Positions 43,488 to 54,849 of a stretch of 64,000 nt of DNA are shown here, one piece after another. How positions within the stretch are numbered: the stretch's first letter is position 1; each line of letters opens with the position of its first letter. Source of the DNA: Incurvaria masculella (taxonomy: Eukaryota; Arthropoda; Insecta; Lepidoptera; Incurvariidae); the NCBI GenBank assembly GCA_946894095.1, contig OX335643.1, positions 13,069,036-13,133,035 on the forward strand, read 5' to 3'. Below the pieces are notes generated by a model. That model had not been told where the DNA came from. It saw only the letters and a program-made list of their open reading frames with translations, and did no database searches. The position numbers were made by a program, and so were the translations under genes.

Positions 43488-43850
43488 TTTTACGTGGAAT
43501 AAAATCTCTGGTTATAGTGGGGGGGGGAGGATTATTTTGTGCTCAGATATTTTGTAATATATTCAGGAAAGACCTCGCGTGTGAAATGATGGTTCGTCGA
43601 CTCGGACGAGGGTACAGGATGTGGTTTTACATGGAATAAAATCTTGTACTACAGGAGGAGGGTTTTCTGTGTTCGAATAATTTGTACAGTATTCGAGGAG
43701 GGGGCTTCACGTGGGTATTAAAGGTCCGATGGCTCGGATGAGGGTTACAGGCTGTGGTTTTACGTGGAACAAAATTTCGCCTCACAGGAGGATGGGTTTC
43801 TGTCTTTGATTTATATGGACTATATTTAGGAAGGGCTTAGGAGTGTTTGG
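43488..43850 (+). repeat. Diverged tandem repeat, period 133-137 bp, about 2.7 units
   Basis: Units start at TTTTACGTGGAATAAAAT (43,488), TTTTACATGGAATAAAAT (43,625) and TTTTACGTGGAACAAAAT (43,758). Each continues with a G-rich run, a TTTGTA/ATATTCAGGA-type segment and CTCGGA(C/T)GAGGGT(T)ACAGG. Divergence is high, roughly a quarter to a third. Confidence 0.75.
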
Positions 43851-45880
43851 GTGTGAGTGAAATGAGGGAGTGCGTCAGCGCACGCTGAACCAGAAAGATA
43901 TTAAATTCCTAGGATCAGTGTTGAATAGTAGGACCTGGAGTCTATAGTGGGGGCGACGGAACAGTCACGTACACCGGTTCGCTTTTTCTAGATAAAATCT
44001 ATCTAGCTAGCTACAAAAGAATAAAACGATATTTCTTCACAGAAATGTTAAGGCGATGGATGTTGAGTTGTGGGAAGCATGTCTAATCCACATATTTGTG
44101 CACGCTATGTGGATTTTTGTTTGCAGTGCAGCCAGAAAACGAGGCATTACGGGACATTCGGTCGGGTCTGGGATCTCTATGAGGTTCCATGCCAGATTGA
44201 TTGTACCTTAAACGTAAATGTAGCATCACTAACGAACATTCCGAGAAGCTGCGGATCCTGAATTTGAGCCTCAAGTTAGATTGGGCGGTACCCCTTTATA
44301 CTGAAAGGAGCCGGAACCCATTAAGACTTTCATACTCAGTCAAACTCTAGAGAACCATGAAAGAAAAATATAGTATTGACATTATCGCACAAAACTACAC
44401 TACGATAATACAATACATACCAAAAAAATCTCTCTGAACATAAATGACACTATGACACCGTAATTTAAATTTTTGGCATTTGGACCTAGGAGTCATGTTC
44501 CAATATTAAATTTCACCTCGCTTGAGAGGAAGGCGGAGGCCATACCCTGGTTCGCTGACAACCGGCGACCAGGTTGACTATTTTAATAAATACAAAATCG
44601 GAAGGCATATCCATTTTGGATTGACCTCAGTGTACATTTCGCAGGCAACTTTCTGTTTCCCTGCTTAAATTAATCGACAACCTTGAGGGTTTGTCATGAC
44701 TGCGGATAACCGCTTATCTTGAACTGCTGTTTCTATCAGCTCTTCTGAAAGCCTTTATTGGCTTTACCACGATCTGCCAAGTGCCGGAACCGTGAAAATG
44801 TGGAGACACTCTCATGACCTACCCTGAGTCCAGGAAAGGCTTGGCAACGTGTGTGGGTGATGTCACCTGTCGCAAAAATCTTTGATGTGGCTACGCTTTG
44901 GTGCATCCGAGGCAGTCCACGAAACTACCCTTAAGTCCATGCATTAGTAATGGCAGATGGGAAGGTCTGAGGTATGTCCTACATTCATGTGGGCTGGTAC
45001 AAGACAGATTCGTAACTATGGTCACCCGCCGTAGTTTTCCGTCACCGTTTGATCGGCTGACAAAACGAACATTCTTGTGATACCTAATGTGTCGTACTTG
45101 ACGTCGTCAGTGGACACTCAAAATATATAGTGGTCATGTTGTAAATCCAATACCCCAATTGGTATATAATGAACCACATAAACTCATATTTCCCTACACG
45201 GGAATTGAGCCTTGGTGTTCAGAGGCCATATTCAGGATGGTTGGCCGCCGCTTTTTGAAGCAGAGGTCGCATATACAGCCTGAAGGCAGGAAGGCGATCA
45301 TGTGGGGACGCGGGATAACAGTGCCATGGATGGACCTTGGACTGTGAGGGGCGTCACCATTACCCCATGGGGTAAAAATTTTTTGAAGTTCTGGGCATGC
45401 TAAAATGCTCTATTCCAATCAATTCAGATTTGTGTTTGTATGTGAGAGCGCGTGTATGAGAGAGAGAGAGATTATGTATCAGGTTAGGATAGGGAGAAAG
45501 GAACCGATTAGAAGAACCGAAAGAGACAGACAGCTAGGTACAGGGGGAGGGCATAGCACCAATGAGGATTTGACAACAATATTCAGGAGAACACATGTTA
45601 CCTAAGCAAGTAATGTAGTCAAATAACTAGATTTAACGTGAGCAAATCAGGAAACAGTAAATGGGAATATATTAGACGAATGGTTATGTAATGTAAATAA
45701 TGAAAGCATATAGGACGATCACGAGCCAATGGGGAGAACAAATGGGACGAGTGGATACATGGTAAATAGGTAATTAATGTAGGATGTATCCAAGGGAAAT
45801 ATAAGGTACATAACTTAGGTTAGATATGTATAAGCTAATGTAGGCTAGGAGTCTATTTAAGGGGGGGTCTGGAGGTTCAC
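43851..45880. other. Repeat-poor region, nothing recognised
   Basis: None of families A-H appears here, unusual for this window. Composition is richer in GC than neighbours. Frames at 44070, 44898, 45159 and 45405 (plus) are short and without domains. A (GA)n run lies at 45,455-45,470 and TATTTAAG followed by a G-run at 45,853-45,868. It could be an old unknown transposon or untranslated gene sequence. Confidence 0.25.
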
Positions 45881-46427
45881 AATATGTTAGAATTAGGTTA
45901 AAAAAAAGTATTACACGTGGCATAACAATTATCGAAATAACTTCATTATTTCATAAGCTTCCAGAAAAGGTACAAATGTTGTCCACTTTAAAGGGTTCGA
46001 AAAATTATAGGGTTTAAAAATCAATTTTGTTTAATGGGGGCCCATACAAAACAATTTTTGGTGTTAAATCTTGTACGATTGTACGGAACACTTCATGTGC
46101 GAATTCGACTCGCACTTGGCCGGTTTTTTTTTCAAAAGTTTAGATTGAGTTGTTTTCGAAGAGTAGCATTTATTTTTCGTAGTGTAATCTACTTTGAGGG
46201 TACGCGTCTTAACTTAGTTAAATATGTTACTGAAAATTTAAATAGTTTTTTTAAATGTGTCATATATGTTTTCTCTTACTGGTATCCTTACTGTTTAAAA
46301 ACTGATTCTCGCTTGGTATTTTTTCCATTCTTACTTACGTTTTATGTTCAGTGAAACGGTACATTCCAATCTGTTAAAATTTGGTACTAAAACTCTAGAA
46401 ACTGCACGGTAGCAGGCCTGATTAACT
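45881..46427 (+). repeat. Tandem duplication, copy 1
   Basis: From AATATGTTAGAATTAGG to GCAGGCCTGATTAACT. Contains a family C 3' half (46,031-46,129: GGGGGCCCATACAAAAC ... TTCGACTCGCACTTGGCCGG). The 106-codon frame 46034-46354 is this repeat, not a gene; its downstream part is homologous to 54,355-54,480. Confidence 0.9.
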
Positions 46428-46503
46428 CGCCGATCGCGTTCATGTTGATAAGGATGTTAGCGAAACAATATTTAATTATTTTTAAAAATGATAATATGTT
46501 AAT
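46428..46503 (+). repeat. Templated insert at duplication junction
   Basis: Copy of 42,428-42,503 (continuing to 42,508 through the shared AATAT). It sits between the two duplication copies and nowhere else. Confidence 0.9.
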
Positions 46504-47050
46504 AATATGTTAGAATTAGGTTAAAAAAAAGTATTACACGTGGCATAACAATTATCGAAATAACTTCATTATTTCATAAGCTTCCAGAAAAGGTACAAAT
46601 GTTGTCCACTTTAAAGGGTTCGAAAAATTATAGGGTTTAAAAATCAATTTTGTTTAATGGGGGCCCATACAAAACAATTTTTGGTGTTAAATCTTGTACG
46701 ATTGTACGGAACACTTCATGTGCGAATTCGACTCGCACTTGGCCGGTTTTTTTTTCAAAAGTTTAGATTGAGTTGTTTTCGAAGAGTAGCATTTATTTTT
46801 CGTAGTGTAATCTACTTTGAGGGTACGCGTCTTAACTTAGTTAAATATGTTACTGAAAATTTAAATAGTTTTTTTAAATGTGTCATATATGTTTTCTCTT
46901 ACTGGTATCCTTACTGTTTAAAAACTGATTCTCGCTTGGTATTTTTTCCATTCTTACTTACGTTTTATGTTCAGTGAAACGGTACATTCCAATCTGTTAA
47001 AATTTGGTACTAAAACTCTAGAAACTGCACGGTAGCAGGCCTGATTAACT
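46504..47050 (+). repeat. Tandem duplication, copy 2
   Basis: Same as 45,881-46,427 with an offset of 623 bp and no differences seen by eye; the 106-residue frames in both copies are identical. After 47,050 the sequence continues TCTTGCAAAAACAACG, the presumed original right flank. Confidence 0.9.
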
Positions 47051-48774
47051 TCTTGCAAAAACAACGTAACTATATGAAAAGTGTAAAGCATTACAAAATT
47101 TTCTTCACATCTGTGATGGTTATTATAAATTACTTTCGGCATTTCTTTGTAAAACCCAAAACCCATACGTATTTGACACATCTCCTATCTATTCCATTTT
47201 TAACGTTCTTTGCGCCCGTAATGGTTTGCTTGCTGGCTCAAGCACCATTTCCCTTATTCTCTGCTTCGAGTGCGCAGCCAGTGTTAGTCAATCTCAATTT
47301 CTCTACCTTTAACCCCGTACGTCCTTACTAAATTAATATAATAGGAATTGATAATATCGACAGATTTGTTTGTGCGGGATAGTACGCACACAAGTAGACA
47401 TAAGTAGGTCGAATGGGTATTCAACATTTTATTTCATCAAGTGTACGTGGAATTCTGTCATAAAAATATATTTAAAATAATAATACAGGTTAACCTTAAT
47501 TGCTGTCGCGGCGAGCCAATGTCTTGGCGATTTTCTTAATAAGTTAAAAACGTAATTTTCCGGTAAGAAAGATTAGTAAAAAATGTGTTGAGGATTACTT
47601 ATACATATTTCTTATCATCCCTCAAAGACTCGAATAAGTTGCTTTGAGTGATAAGTGTTTCCTCTTTTTAATTTTGCCAGCATAACAATCATTTGGTAAT
47701 TAATGAATGAATGAATCAACCAAAATATATGGGGGGGGTTGACATTTTTGGTTACAGATTTTCATAAAATGTTTAGGTATACAAATCATATCATTCTGTA
47801 TACTTAAATGCTAAAGGAAGATGGGCGCTGTATATTAAAATAAGAAACGTATTAGTAAAAACTTATTTTAGAATGTGTAAACCATTTACAAAAATGCCGC
47901 GTTGAATATGCTATAGGATTTAAAAGGATGTTTATGTCCATTTTTATGTATGGTCAGAGATTTATGTAAAAAATCTTTTAAAGTTAAGGTTAAGAAGTTG
48001 CTACTATTGCAAGGCTTACTATTGTATTAAAGATGCCCTAGCTGATAAATTAAAATTTCTTGAGATTTTGAATGCCTGGGTACAAAAAGTATCTTATTAT
48101 TATTACTTTTTTGACAATTTTTTTTTTCAAATTTTTGACACCCGATAAATTTTGTATCGTTATTACTTCTATGATAAGTACTACGTGTAGGATGAAATTA
48201 CTAACCAACCATTTTTGATTTGATACAATTTCGTATCAATAATAACGAGGGCTTTGTACACCCGAATTTTAGTAAAGTATTATTTTTTTATCGGTATTGG
48301 TCAAAATCTCATAAGGCAATCTTATTCTTACTTTATTAATAAGGCTGCTCTCAAACCATTATACTCTTAATTTTCTGTAGGTGGTAGCGTTTAAAGGGAT
48401 ATGTAACTATGTGATCAGCTCACTATAGTAGTTAATGACAAAACTAATAGTATTAAAACAAAACGTGCAAGTATTTCACAATGTATTGTTGCCACTGGGA
48501 GCAGTGCATCGATTTGAGGTCCTTACTTACGGTGACTCTTCGTTCGGGTTATCTCTTTCCCTAAAATATGGTCTTGAGATGTGATGGCTGTGCCCGGCGT
48601 GATGCTTGTGACCGGGTGCTGTTTGTTGGGACTGTCCTGCTCCAATTGGCAACAGGTTAGTTAGCGGGGATAGTCTTTGCAAATAAAATGATACTTGTCA
48701 TGAGTCATGCGGCATGAATTTTGAACTTTCGTGAATTCATGTTAATTTAGTGTTTTAACTACATTTTGTCATTT
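47051..48774. other. AT-rich DNA, nothing firmly recognised
   Basis: 48,320-48,400 (AATCTTATTCTTACTTTATT, AAGGCTGCTCTCAAACCATT, ATACTC) recurs in the same direction at 58,180-58,250. Frames 46954-47181 minus and 47053-47331 plus are unsupported. Confidence 0.3.
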
Positions 48775-49050
48775 TTTTATTTTTATTTATTTAATAAGGT
48801 AAACCAACAGCGTATATACAAATAAATTTAGAAAAAGCTTATGTCTATGAGTAACGCCAATAATAGGTTTACACGAAGTATCCATGAGCGTGTTTGAGAT
48901 AATATCTTAATAAGTAAAAATCACATATAAAAGGGTGCATGTATATGTAAGATGTAGGTGATATTTGCCAGTGTATACTGTAGTGCAGTGTAAGTGAATG
49001 AAAGAGTTGAGGTTGTGTAGTGTGTGTGATGTGTAAAATACCTAATATGT
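48775..49050 (-). repeat. LINE 3' tail with TAAA repeat
   Basis: On the minus strand: CGCTGTTGGTTTACCTTATT, AAATAAATAAAAATAAAA. The same GCTGTTGGTGTACCTAAATA tail occurs on the plus strand at 53,640-53,705. Confidence 0.5.
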
Positions 49051-49239
49051 TAAAAAAAATGTTAAAAAAATGACAAACAGTTTTGTAAATTTAGACTAAG
49101 TGGCCATTGAAAAAAAAAACAGGGGAAATTCGTGCCAGTTCTTCTTCACTGTGTTTTGTTTTGCTGAACTGGCCAATGTTAAAATATGTATGACAAATCC
49201 GAGTGCAGTGTTCTTACTATCTATGGATGATGAATATAC

Positions 49240-49700
49240 AATACAATAGATGGGCTTAGAATGTAAAGACATATAGAGTCAACTGACGGATGAGACCAAA
49301 ATCAATCATTACAAAATGTAATAAAAAAAATATTTTTTACTCAAAAAAACCTAAATCGCTGTGAAGCTACAAAATAATTATCTGAAATTATGTTTTTAAT
49401 TTTACTTTGAAATATTAAGGAAAAGTTAAGAAATTTGATCATAAAAGAATCAGTTGGTCACCCCTTATTTATCATCAAAAAGGGTTTTTGTTTGGGTTTT
49501 TAACTCCCGTTCACTAAAAAAATTATAAATGCACAGGTTACCTGCTTTCTTTAAGGAAAACAACACTAAAACAACAACAAAAAAAACCAAACAACTATTT
49601 CAGAAGTTGTCTCATCGGGCAGATGTGTTCCATCTCCCTCTAACTTGCGGTAGTGGTACTTGAGTTGACGTCTCACTTCCACACTTTGTTCGTCTTGTAA
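49240..49700 (+). repeat. Family E repeat, left member of an inverted pair
   Basis: GGCTTAGAATGTAAAGACAT, GAGTCAACTGACGGATGAGA, later GGTTACCTGCTTTCTTTAAGG and CATCGGGCAGATGTGTTCCA, CTCCCTCTAACTTGCGGTAG. All are found in reverse complement at 56,930-57,900; a shorter plus copy is at 60,445-60,545. Confidence 0.65.
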
Positions 49701-50889
49701 ACACAGCGCGCTATGCTAGGCCTATGGTTTTATCCTTATTTCCAAGACTGTACAGAAATAACCAAACAAGACCCATCTAATATTAACTCAGTCCCTACTA
49801 CTAAGTTAATAATATTTTCTGTTATGCAATACGGCATTCCCACTGCAATTAAAAATACGTACGAATATAAAAGGTCTTACTGCGTTTTAGCATCGCATTA
49901 CCACTAATACTACGCAAACAGAAATAAAAATCTCCCCTACTAATAAAAACCCATTCATCCAGTTATGATAAAATATGATAATACATAATTATGAATAGAC
50001 CAGACTCTTATGCTCGGCTTATTATGTCATATTAACTTAATATGACAGCTCTCGATCGAATGCTATTGTGTTAATATATCCCTTCACCGTGGGGTGAATT
50101 CAGACAATAAAAGATGGCACTTTCATGTAGGGTCCTACTTGTATTTGGTACTAAAAAGAAAAGAGTAACGCTTGTGTTTACCAATATTTTAGTAAGTGTG
50201 CTTGCTTGTAGACTTTCATATTCGAAGACGATGTAAAACAATTATACTTACTTTGAAGAAATGCTATGTGCATTGTAATTCGATTGTGAAAATTTATAGA
50301 AAATATTTAGTGGTGATATTTTCAAATAAAATTCCTGTTTGCATGTGTTCGTAATTTTGCCCCTCCTTAGCGACTTAAAGACTTTTGGGTTCCCTGGATG
50401 GTTGGACCTGGTAGGAAACGCTGTTGACGAGTTCCAGGTTTTTGTAACTGACCAATTTCGCCCTTATAGGTTTCTTATCACATTTTACCGGGCTCCGCAC
50501 GGGAGAATTTCGAAAATCAAATTGTCCAGAGCGGAGCCGGAAACATCAGCTAGTTCATCCATTCAGAGAGAACTATCTTTTACACCGGAGAATACTTGTA
50601 ATACTATATATATTATTGTCTAAACAACTTTTTTGGTTAGGTGATTTATATTTCTAATCATTTTTGGACTGAGGATTGCTGTTGTTTAGATTGCTGTGTC
50701 TTTTGTTCTTGTTTAAACTCTTTTGCCTTAGACTGTTCTACCGCGAATTTTTTTGCAGTACCATTTAGATCTAAGTATGTATTTCACTACTGTGGACTAA
50801 AAACCAGTAAAGTTTCTTTGCGAAATATTGTTAACTGGTTGATCGTTTTCGCGGATCTACTTTTCAGTCTCTTAGTGTAGTTTCTTTAT
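49701..50889. other. Mostly unique; Helitron-like end at 50,485-50,560
   Basis: 50,485-50,560: TACCGGGCTCCGCACGGGAG, GAGCGGAGCCGGAAACATCA, GCTAGT (family D end). The plus frames 50339-50623 and 50641-50880 have no recognised domain; the second is hydrophobic and Cys-rich but without gene context. Confidence 0.35.
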
Positions 50890-50985
50890 ATATAATAATA
50901 ATAAGCCTTTATTACTGTCACTAAAATAACATTCATAATCTAACATTATACCTAATTCTACTAAACATTTTAACTTTCTTCTTAA

Positions 50986-51357
50986 CTAACTATATATATC
51001 GACAACCGGTTTTTCTTTTACAGCTTGTCCTTCGACAAAGGCCTCCTCTAAAGCTTTCCATTTTGTCCTGTCATTTGCAGTGCGTGTCCATTCTGGGCCA
51101 GCTATCTTTTTAATGGCGTCTTCCCAATATTTAGTTTGTCTACCTTGGCTTCTTTTACCATCACGCGGGTACGATTCCGTTACTAGTCTCGTCCACTTTT
51201 CTTTTCCTTCCCTTAGCATGTGTCCAGTCCATTTCCATTTTAGGCGTTTGCATATGGTGTATATATTTTTAAATTTAGTTTTATTCTTTATATTTAGTAG
51301 TCTCACCTTGTCTCTTTTTTGACCCCTATTACGCTTCTTTCCATTCCATTTTGGCAT
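50986..51357 (-). pseudogene. C-terminal fragment of RTE-like LINE ORF
   Basis: 123 residues: K-W-K-W-T-G-H-M-L-R, then R-S-Q-G-R-Q-T-K-Y-W-E-D, then W-T-R-T-A-N-D-R-T-K-W-K-A-L-E-E-A-F. This is the conserved end of RTE-type ORFs (GH-R...GR...W-D...W-x-A-D-R-x-x-W). Separated from the RT fragment by a frame break. Confidence 0.75.
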
Positions 51358-51600
51358 ACTTGCATTTTTTTGAGTTGTTGTTCAGTAAGTGCCCATGTTT
51401 GGCATCCATAGGATAAACACGGGAGGATACATGTGTTATATGCTTTCCTTTTTTCTTTGATAGGCTTATCTTTGTTCTTCATGACCTTTCTCAGTGACCA
51501 AAATCGTTTCCAGCTGTTTGCTATCCTTCTATCTATTTATTTTTGTCTTCTGTAGATATTAGTTGACCCAAATATAAGTATTTCTTGACATACTCTATTA

Positions 51601-51981
51601 TTAATGTATGCGTCCACCATTGATTATAATGTATTTTTTAGTCGGGTTAGTCATTACCTTCGTTTTCGATGTGTTCATTGATAGTCCTACCTTGGCGCTT
51701 TCGTCTAATAGTTGTTGTAGCATGTCTTGCAAATTATCTGCGTTCTCTGAAAACAGGATAATATCGTCTGCGAAGCGTAGATGGTTAAGTTTTTCACCGT
51801 TAATGCTGAAACCATTTCTTTCCCATTGTATATTTCTACAAATCATTTCAAGAACCGCAGAGAATAGCTTCGGTGAAATGGGGTCACCTTGTCTGACACA
51901 TCTTTCGATAGGAAATTCTTCTCCCGTTCTTTCCAGCTTGACTTGGGCCGTACTCTTTGAGTAGATGATGCTTGGCCTCAA
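51601..51981 (-). pseudogene. RT palm fragment of RTE-like LINE with FADD motif
   Basis: 126 residues: G-E-E-F-P-I-E-R-C-V-R-Q-G-D-P-I-S-P-K-L-F, then R-F-A-D-D-I-I-L-F-S (catalytic FADD retained), then S-K-T-K-V-M. The motif order matches the central RT domain of RTE-clade elements. The initial Met is internal to the domain, so it is not a gene start. The plus frame 51608-51964 is its shadow. Confidence 0.75.
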
Positions 51982-52075
51982 CTCCCTGACTCTCTAGTGC
52001 TCTCCAGATGCTATCGTGTCACAATGCTTTGTTAAAATCCACGATCGCTAAACTTTGTTGTATTCGTAACTTTGG

Positions 52076-52930
52076 AGTAAAATTTTTTTCGACGATGGAC
52101 ATTCTTTATATATGATATAATAAACGAAATTAAATTAAATAAAGGAATGAAAGAAGAACAGTCATATCTTTAAATCAAATGAAAACATGTCGATTCATAC
52201 ATGTTCGATATAAGTACAACAATTTGTAAAGATTGTGATAATTCTCGAAACCAACTGTTTACATAAAACAATCAATGTACATCTCAAAATTTAGAACAAG
52301 ACTTATTAAATCTCGCATCCGAAACTTAATAAATGTTTTCGATTACAATGATCGAAGGCGCCTCGAGAGGAATCAACGCGGATTTCCCTAAAATAATTGA
52401 TTACATCGCGCGGAGGCAGTTCATAACTCCGGCTCGGCCGCCATATATTTTAGCGAACTTTCCAATTTACACAGGCCCACCGTAAATCTAAGGAGCTTTG
52501 CCGGAAAATTTAAAATATTACCGCGGGACCGAGCCAGAAAATGTGCTGTTCGAGGCTGCACCCGCTATTATGGGATTTGAGTTATGACGAGCTCAAGGAG
52601 GAATAAGGTGCCCTCAAAGAGGTCGCGTCAACAAAACTGACGTGGAATTATGGGAAGGCAGAGGTGTGAGTTGGGTGGGAATGGACCGATGGGAAATCGT
52701 TCGGTTAGATTTGATACTTCAATCATGGGTGAATATTGCTTAGGATTTATTCGATGACTGCTATATTGGAAGCGACTCTTTGGTATGGTAGTCTTCTACC
52801 ACGAATGTAGAATAAATGCAGTTGAAATGCGTTCCGGAATGTATGCGGATTTGATCTAACAGATAAATTTGCGTCAAATTACTGCATTAAAGAATTAATT
52901 GAAACATTATTTTGTGAAAAGAATCGAAAA
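52076..52930. other. Unique DNA with GC-rich island at 52,360-52,620
   Basis: GGCGCCTCGAGAGG, CATCGCGCGGAGGC, CCGGCTCGGCCGCC, TACCGCGGGACCGAGCC in AT-rich surroundings; not matched by other window repeats. No frame is supported. Possible regulatory element, on composition alone. Confidence 0.25.
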
Positions 52931-53234
52931 ACCGGCCAAGTGCGAGTCGGACTAGCACACGAAGGGTTCCGTACCATCGCACAAGATTTACCAAAAACAA
53001 AACACGTTTTTTGTATGGGGCCCCCCTTTAACTATTATTATTTTATAATGTTACCTATTTGTTGTTATAGCGGCAAAATAAATACATAATCTGTGAAAAT
53101 TTCAGCTTCCTACCTGTTACGGTTAATGAGATACAGCCCTGTGACAGACGGACGGACGGGCGGACGGACGTATGGAGAGCGGAGGCTTAGTAATAGAGTT
53201 CCGTTTTCACCCTTTGGGTACGGAACCCTAAAAA
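52931..53234 (-). repeat. Family C, full length, best minus copy
   Basis: ACCGGCCAAGTGCGAGTCGG, ACACGAAGGGTTCCGTACC, GTATGGGGCCCCCC, TGTTGTTATAGCGGCAAAAT, TGTTACGGTTAATGAGATAC, GACGGACGGACGGGCGGACG, CCTTTGGGTACGGAACCC. The frame 53093-53284 is a shadow. Confidence 0.8.
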
Positions 53235-53439
53235 GGAGTGCTGAGAGGTTCCGATATATGGAACGAATGGGTGACGAAAGATGACGAAACAGTCACATAA
53301 TTACATATTTACTTCAAGTAAAAGTGTATTTAAAATTGCAATAAAAAAACAAATAATACTTAATAGACTAAAAGATACATTAGCAAAATTTCAATAACTT
53401 AATTTTTATCTTATGCTATGTGTCTCTAAACTTGTAACC

Positions 53440-53505
53440 TTTTACACAAACACACCCTCACACATACCCTCACACACCCTCTCACACCCTCCCTCACAAA
53501 ATCGA
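53440..53505 (+). repeat. CACACCCT-type low-complexity tract
   Basis: ACACACCCTCACACATACCC and similar units, C/A-rich on the plus strand. Confidence 0.6.
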
Positions 53506-53639
53506 AATATAATTATACTGAAAACGAAACAACACACAGCACACGTCAACATGGCACACACATTTATCTTTTTATAAGTAGTGGTACCCTGTAATTGGCT
53601 TTAATTTCTGTATTTAGTATTTAACGATCAATTGTTTAG

Positions 53640-53705
53640 TTTTTAAGCTGTTGGTGTACCTAAATAAATAAAATAAAATAAAAATAAAAAATAAATAAAA
53701 TAATA
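53640..53705 (+). repeat. LINE 3' tail
   Basis: AAGCTGTTGGTGTACCTAAA followed by an (AAATA)n tail; sister of the tail at 48,775-48,830 minus. Confidence 0.5.
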
Positions 53706-53754
53706 TACAGAGCAGATGCGAGCGGAAATGTCATGCCCGGGCGACCTATCACAA

Positions 53755-53895
53755 AGTAATAATAATAAAAATAATAATATTCTTTATTGCTTCCAAACAT
53801 ATGGTACATACAAGGGCGGACTTATTGCCTCATGTAATATCTTCCAATCAACCCGATAATGGGACAAAAATATACAGGTAGCAACAAGAAAAGTA
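53755..53895 (-). repeat. LINE 3' end with TTA tail
   Basis: On the minus strand: GGTTGATTGGAAGATATTAC, GGCAATAAGTCCGCCCTTGT, GCAATAAAGAATATTATTAT. Shares the conserved block with 3,780-3,930. Confidence 0.55.
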
Positions 53896-54029
53896 ACCTA
53901 AGAATAGATGTTGTTCACTATTTATTAAAATTAAAAAGTTACCGACCAAATTAATAACTATGCACATAAATACCGCGTCCAAACCGATTTAATACACATA
54001 CATAATAAGAGCATGTATGAAAATATGTA

Positions 54030-54145
54030 TATCTGTAGATGAATTGAAATAGGTGTGATCTGATCATATTGTATCGCGCTCTATCATCTTTGCCTACCCC
54101 TCCGGGAAAGTTCGTGAAGGCATGTATATACATGTGTTCCATTGG
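54030..54145 (-). repeat. Family F LINE-type fragment
   Basis: GAATTGAAATAGGTGTGATC, TCGCGCTCTATC, CTACCCCTCCGGGAAAG; same order as 20,930-21,000. Confidence 0.4.
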
Positions 54146-54261
54146 TAAATTTTTGGTGAATCAATTCGGGTTTGAGTCCTGAAGGCTTGACTTGAAACTC
54201 GTTGGCGCTATAAAAAGAAATAGAACAGCATAGATTTAAAAATAATAAAAATCAAACATAC

Positions 54262-54500
54262 AAAAAACTTGATTGTTTTGTGTTAAGTATTCTACGATGG
54301 TACGGAACCTTTCGTGTGCGAGTCCTACTCGCATTTGGCGGGTTTTTTTTTTTGTAAAACCATTGTTTTTCTTGCTGTTTTCTTAACTGTGCGAAAATTG
54401 TGTTTCTCGTTCTAGTATTTTTTCATCCTTACTTATGTTTTATATTCAGTGAAAAGGCAATGACGAAATTTTTAAAATCACTATACCTCTAGTAGCTGGT
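54262..54500 (+). repeat. Family C 3' half with downstream extension
   Basis: ACGGAACCTTTCGTGTGCGA, CCTACTCGCATTTGGCGGG, then TTCTCGTTCTAGTATTTTTTC and ACTTATGTTTTATATTCAGTG, which parallel 46,080-46,360. This implies that family C is sometimes the left part of a longer unit. Confidence 0.6.
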
Positions 54501-54715
54501 AAGGCGCTCACTTGATTTATAGTTAGCCGTAATGTTTAAAACGATCTGATCCCTCACAAGTGTTATTCACACCAATCGGTACTGTTCAATCGCTTAAAAT
54601 AACTGTTCAGTATTAACTGTTTTGCCTCATTCATAGATACTAATCGTAATACATTAAAATTAATGAAAACTACTTTAAAATAAATGACTAGAAAAAGTTG
54701 GATTTTCTTTTTCAG

Positions 54716-54783
54716 TGAAATGCGGTGTTAGGCTAATATTATTATGGTGGGCATAGTTATTAGTTATTCATGTTCAGTTATAT
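54716..54783 (+). repeat. SINE family A 3' shard
   Basis: GTGAAATGCGGTGTTAGGC, TAATATTATTATGGTGGGCA, TTCATGTTCAGTTATAT. Confidence 0.45.
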
Positions 54784-54849
54784 TTACAAATAGATTTATT
54801 GTCGAATATTCGAAAACTTCGTAGAAAAAGCAATGCGGGGTGCATTGCG

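Larger units (their letters stand above)
50892..52075 (-). mobile_element. 5'-truncated, decayed RTE-like LINE
   Basis: Minus strand: RT palm fragment, connector and C-terminal region followed by a short 3'UTR and a (TTA)n tail that appears as ATAATAATAATAAG at 50,895-50,910. The coding parts are split by frameshifts between 51,600 and 51,358. Upstream of the RT fragment, about 52,070-51,982, more of the RT can be read in other frames (A-I-V-D-F-N-K-A, then H-D-S-I-W-R-A-L). Confidence 0.75.

Noticed and set aside
45850..45900. LTR-type promoter (TATTTAAG followed by a G-run)
   Set aside because: No matching second LTR, primer-binding site or gag/pol frame found in the window.
46034..46977. 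Two identical 106-codon frames as a duplicated gene
   Set aside because: The frame starts in family C repeat sequence and shows no domain; identity is explained by the tandem duplication of non-coding DNA.
51608..51964. 118-codon plus frame
   Set aside because: Antisense shadow of the RT fragment with the FADD motif on the minus strand.
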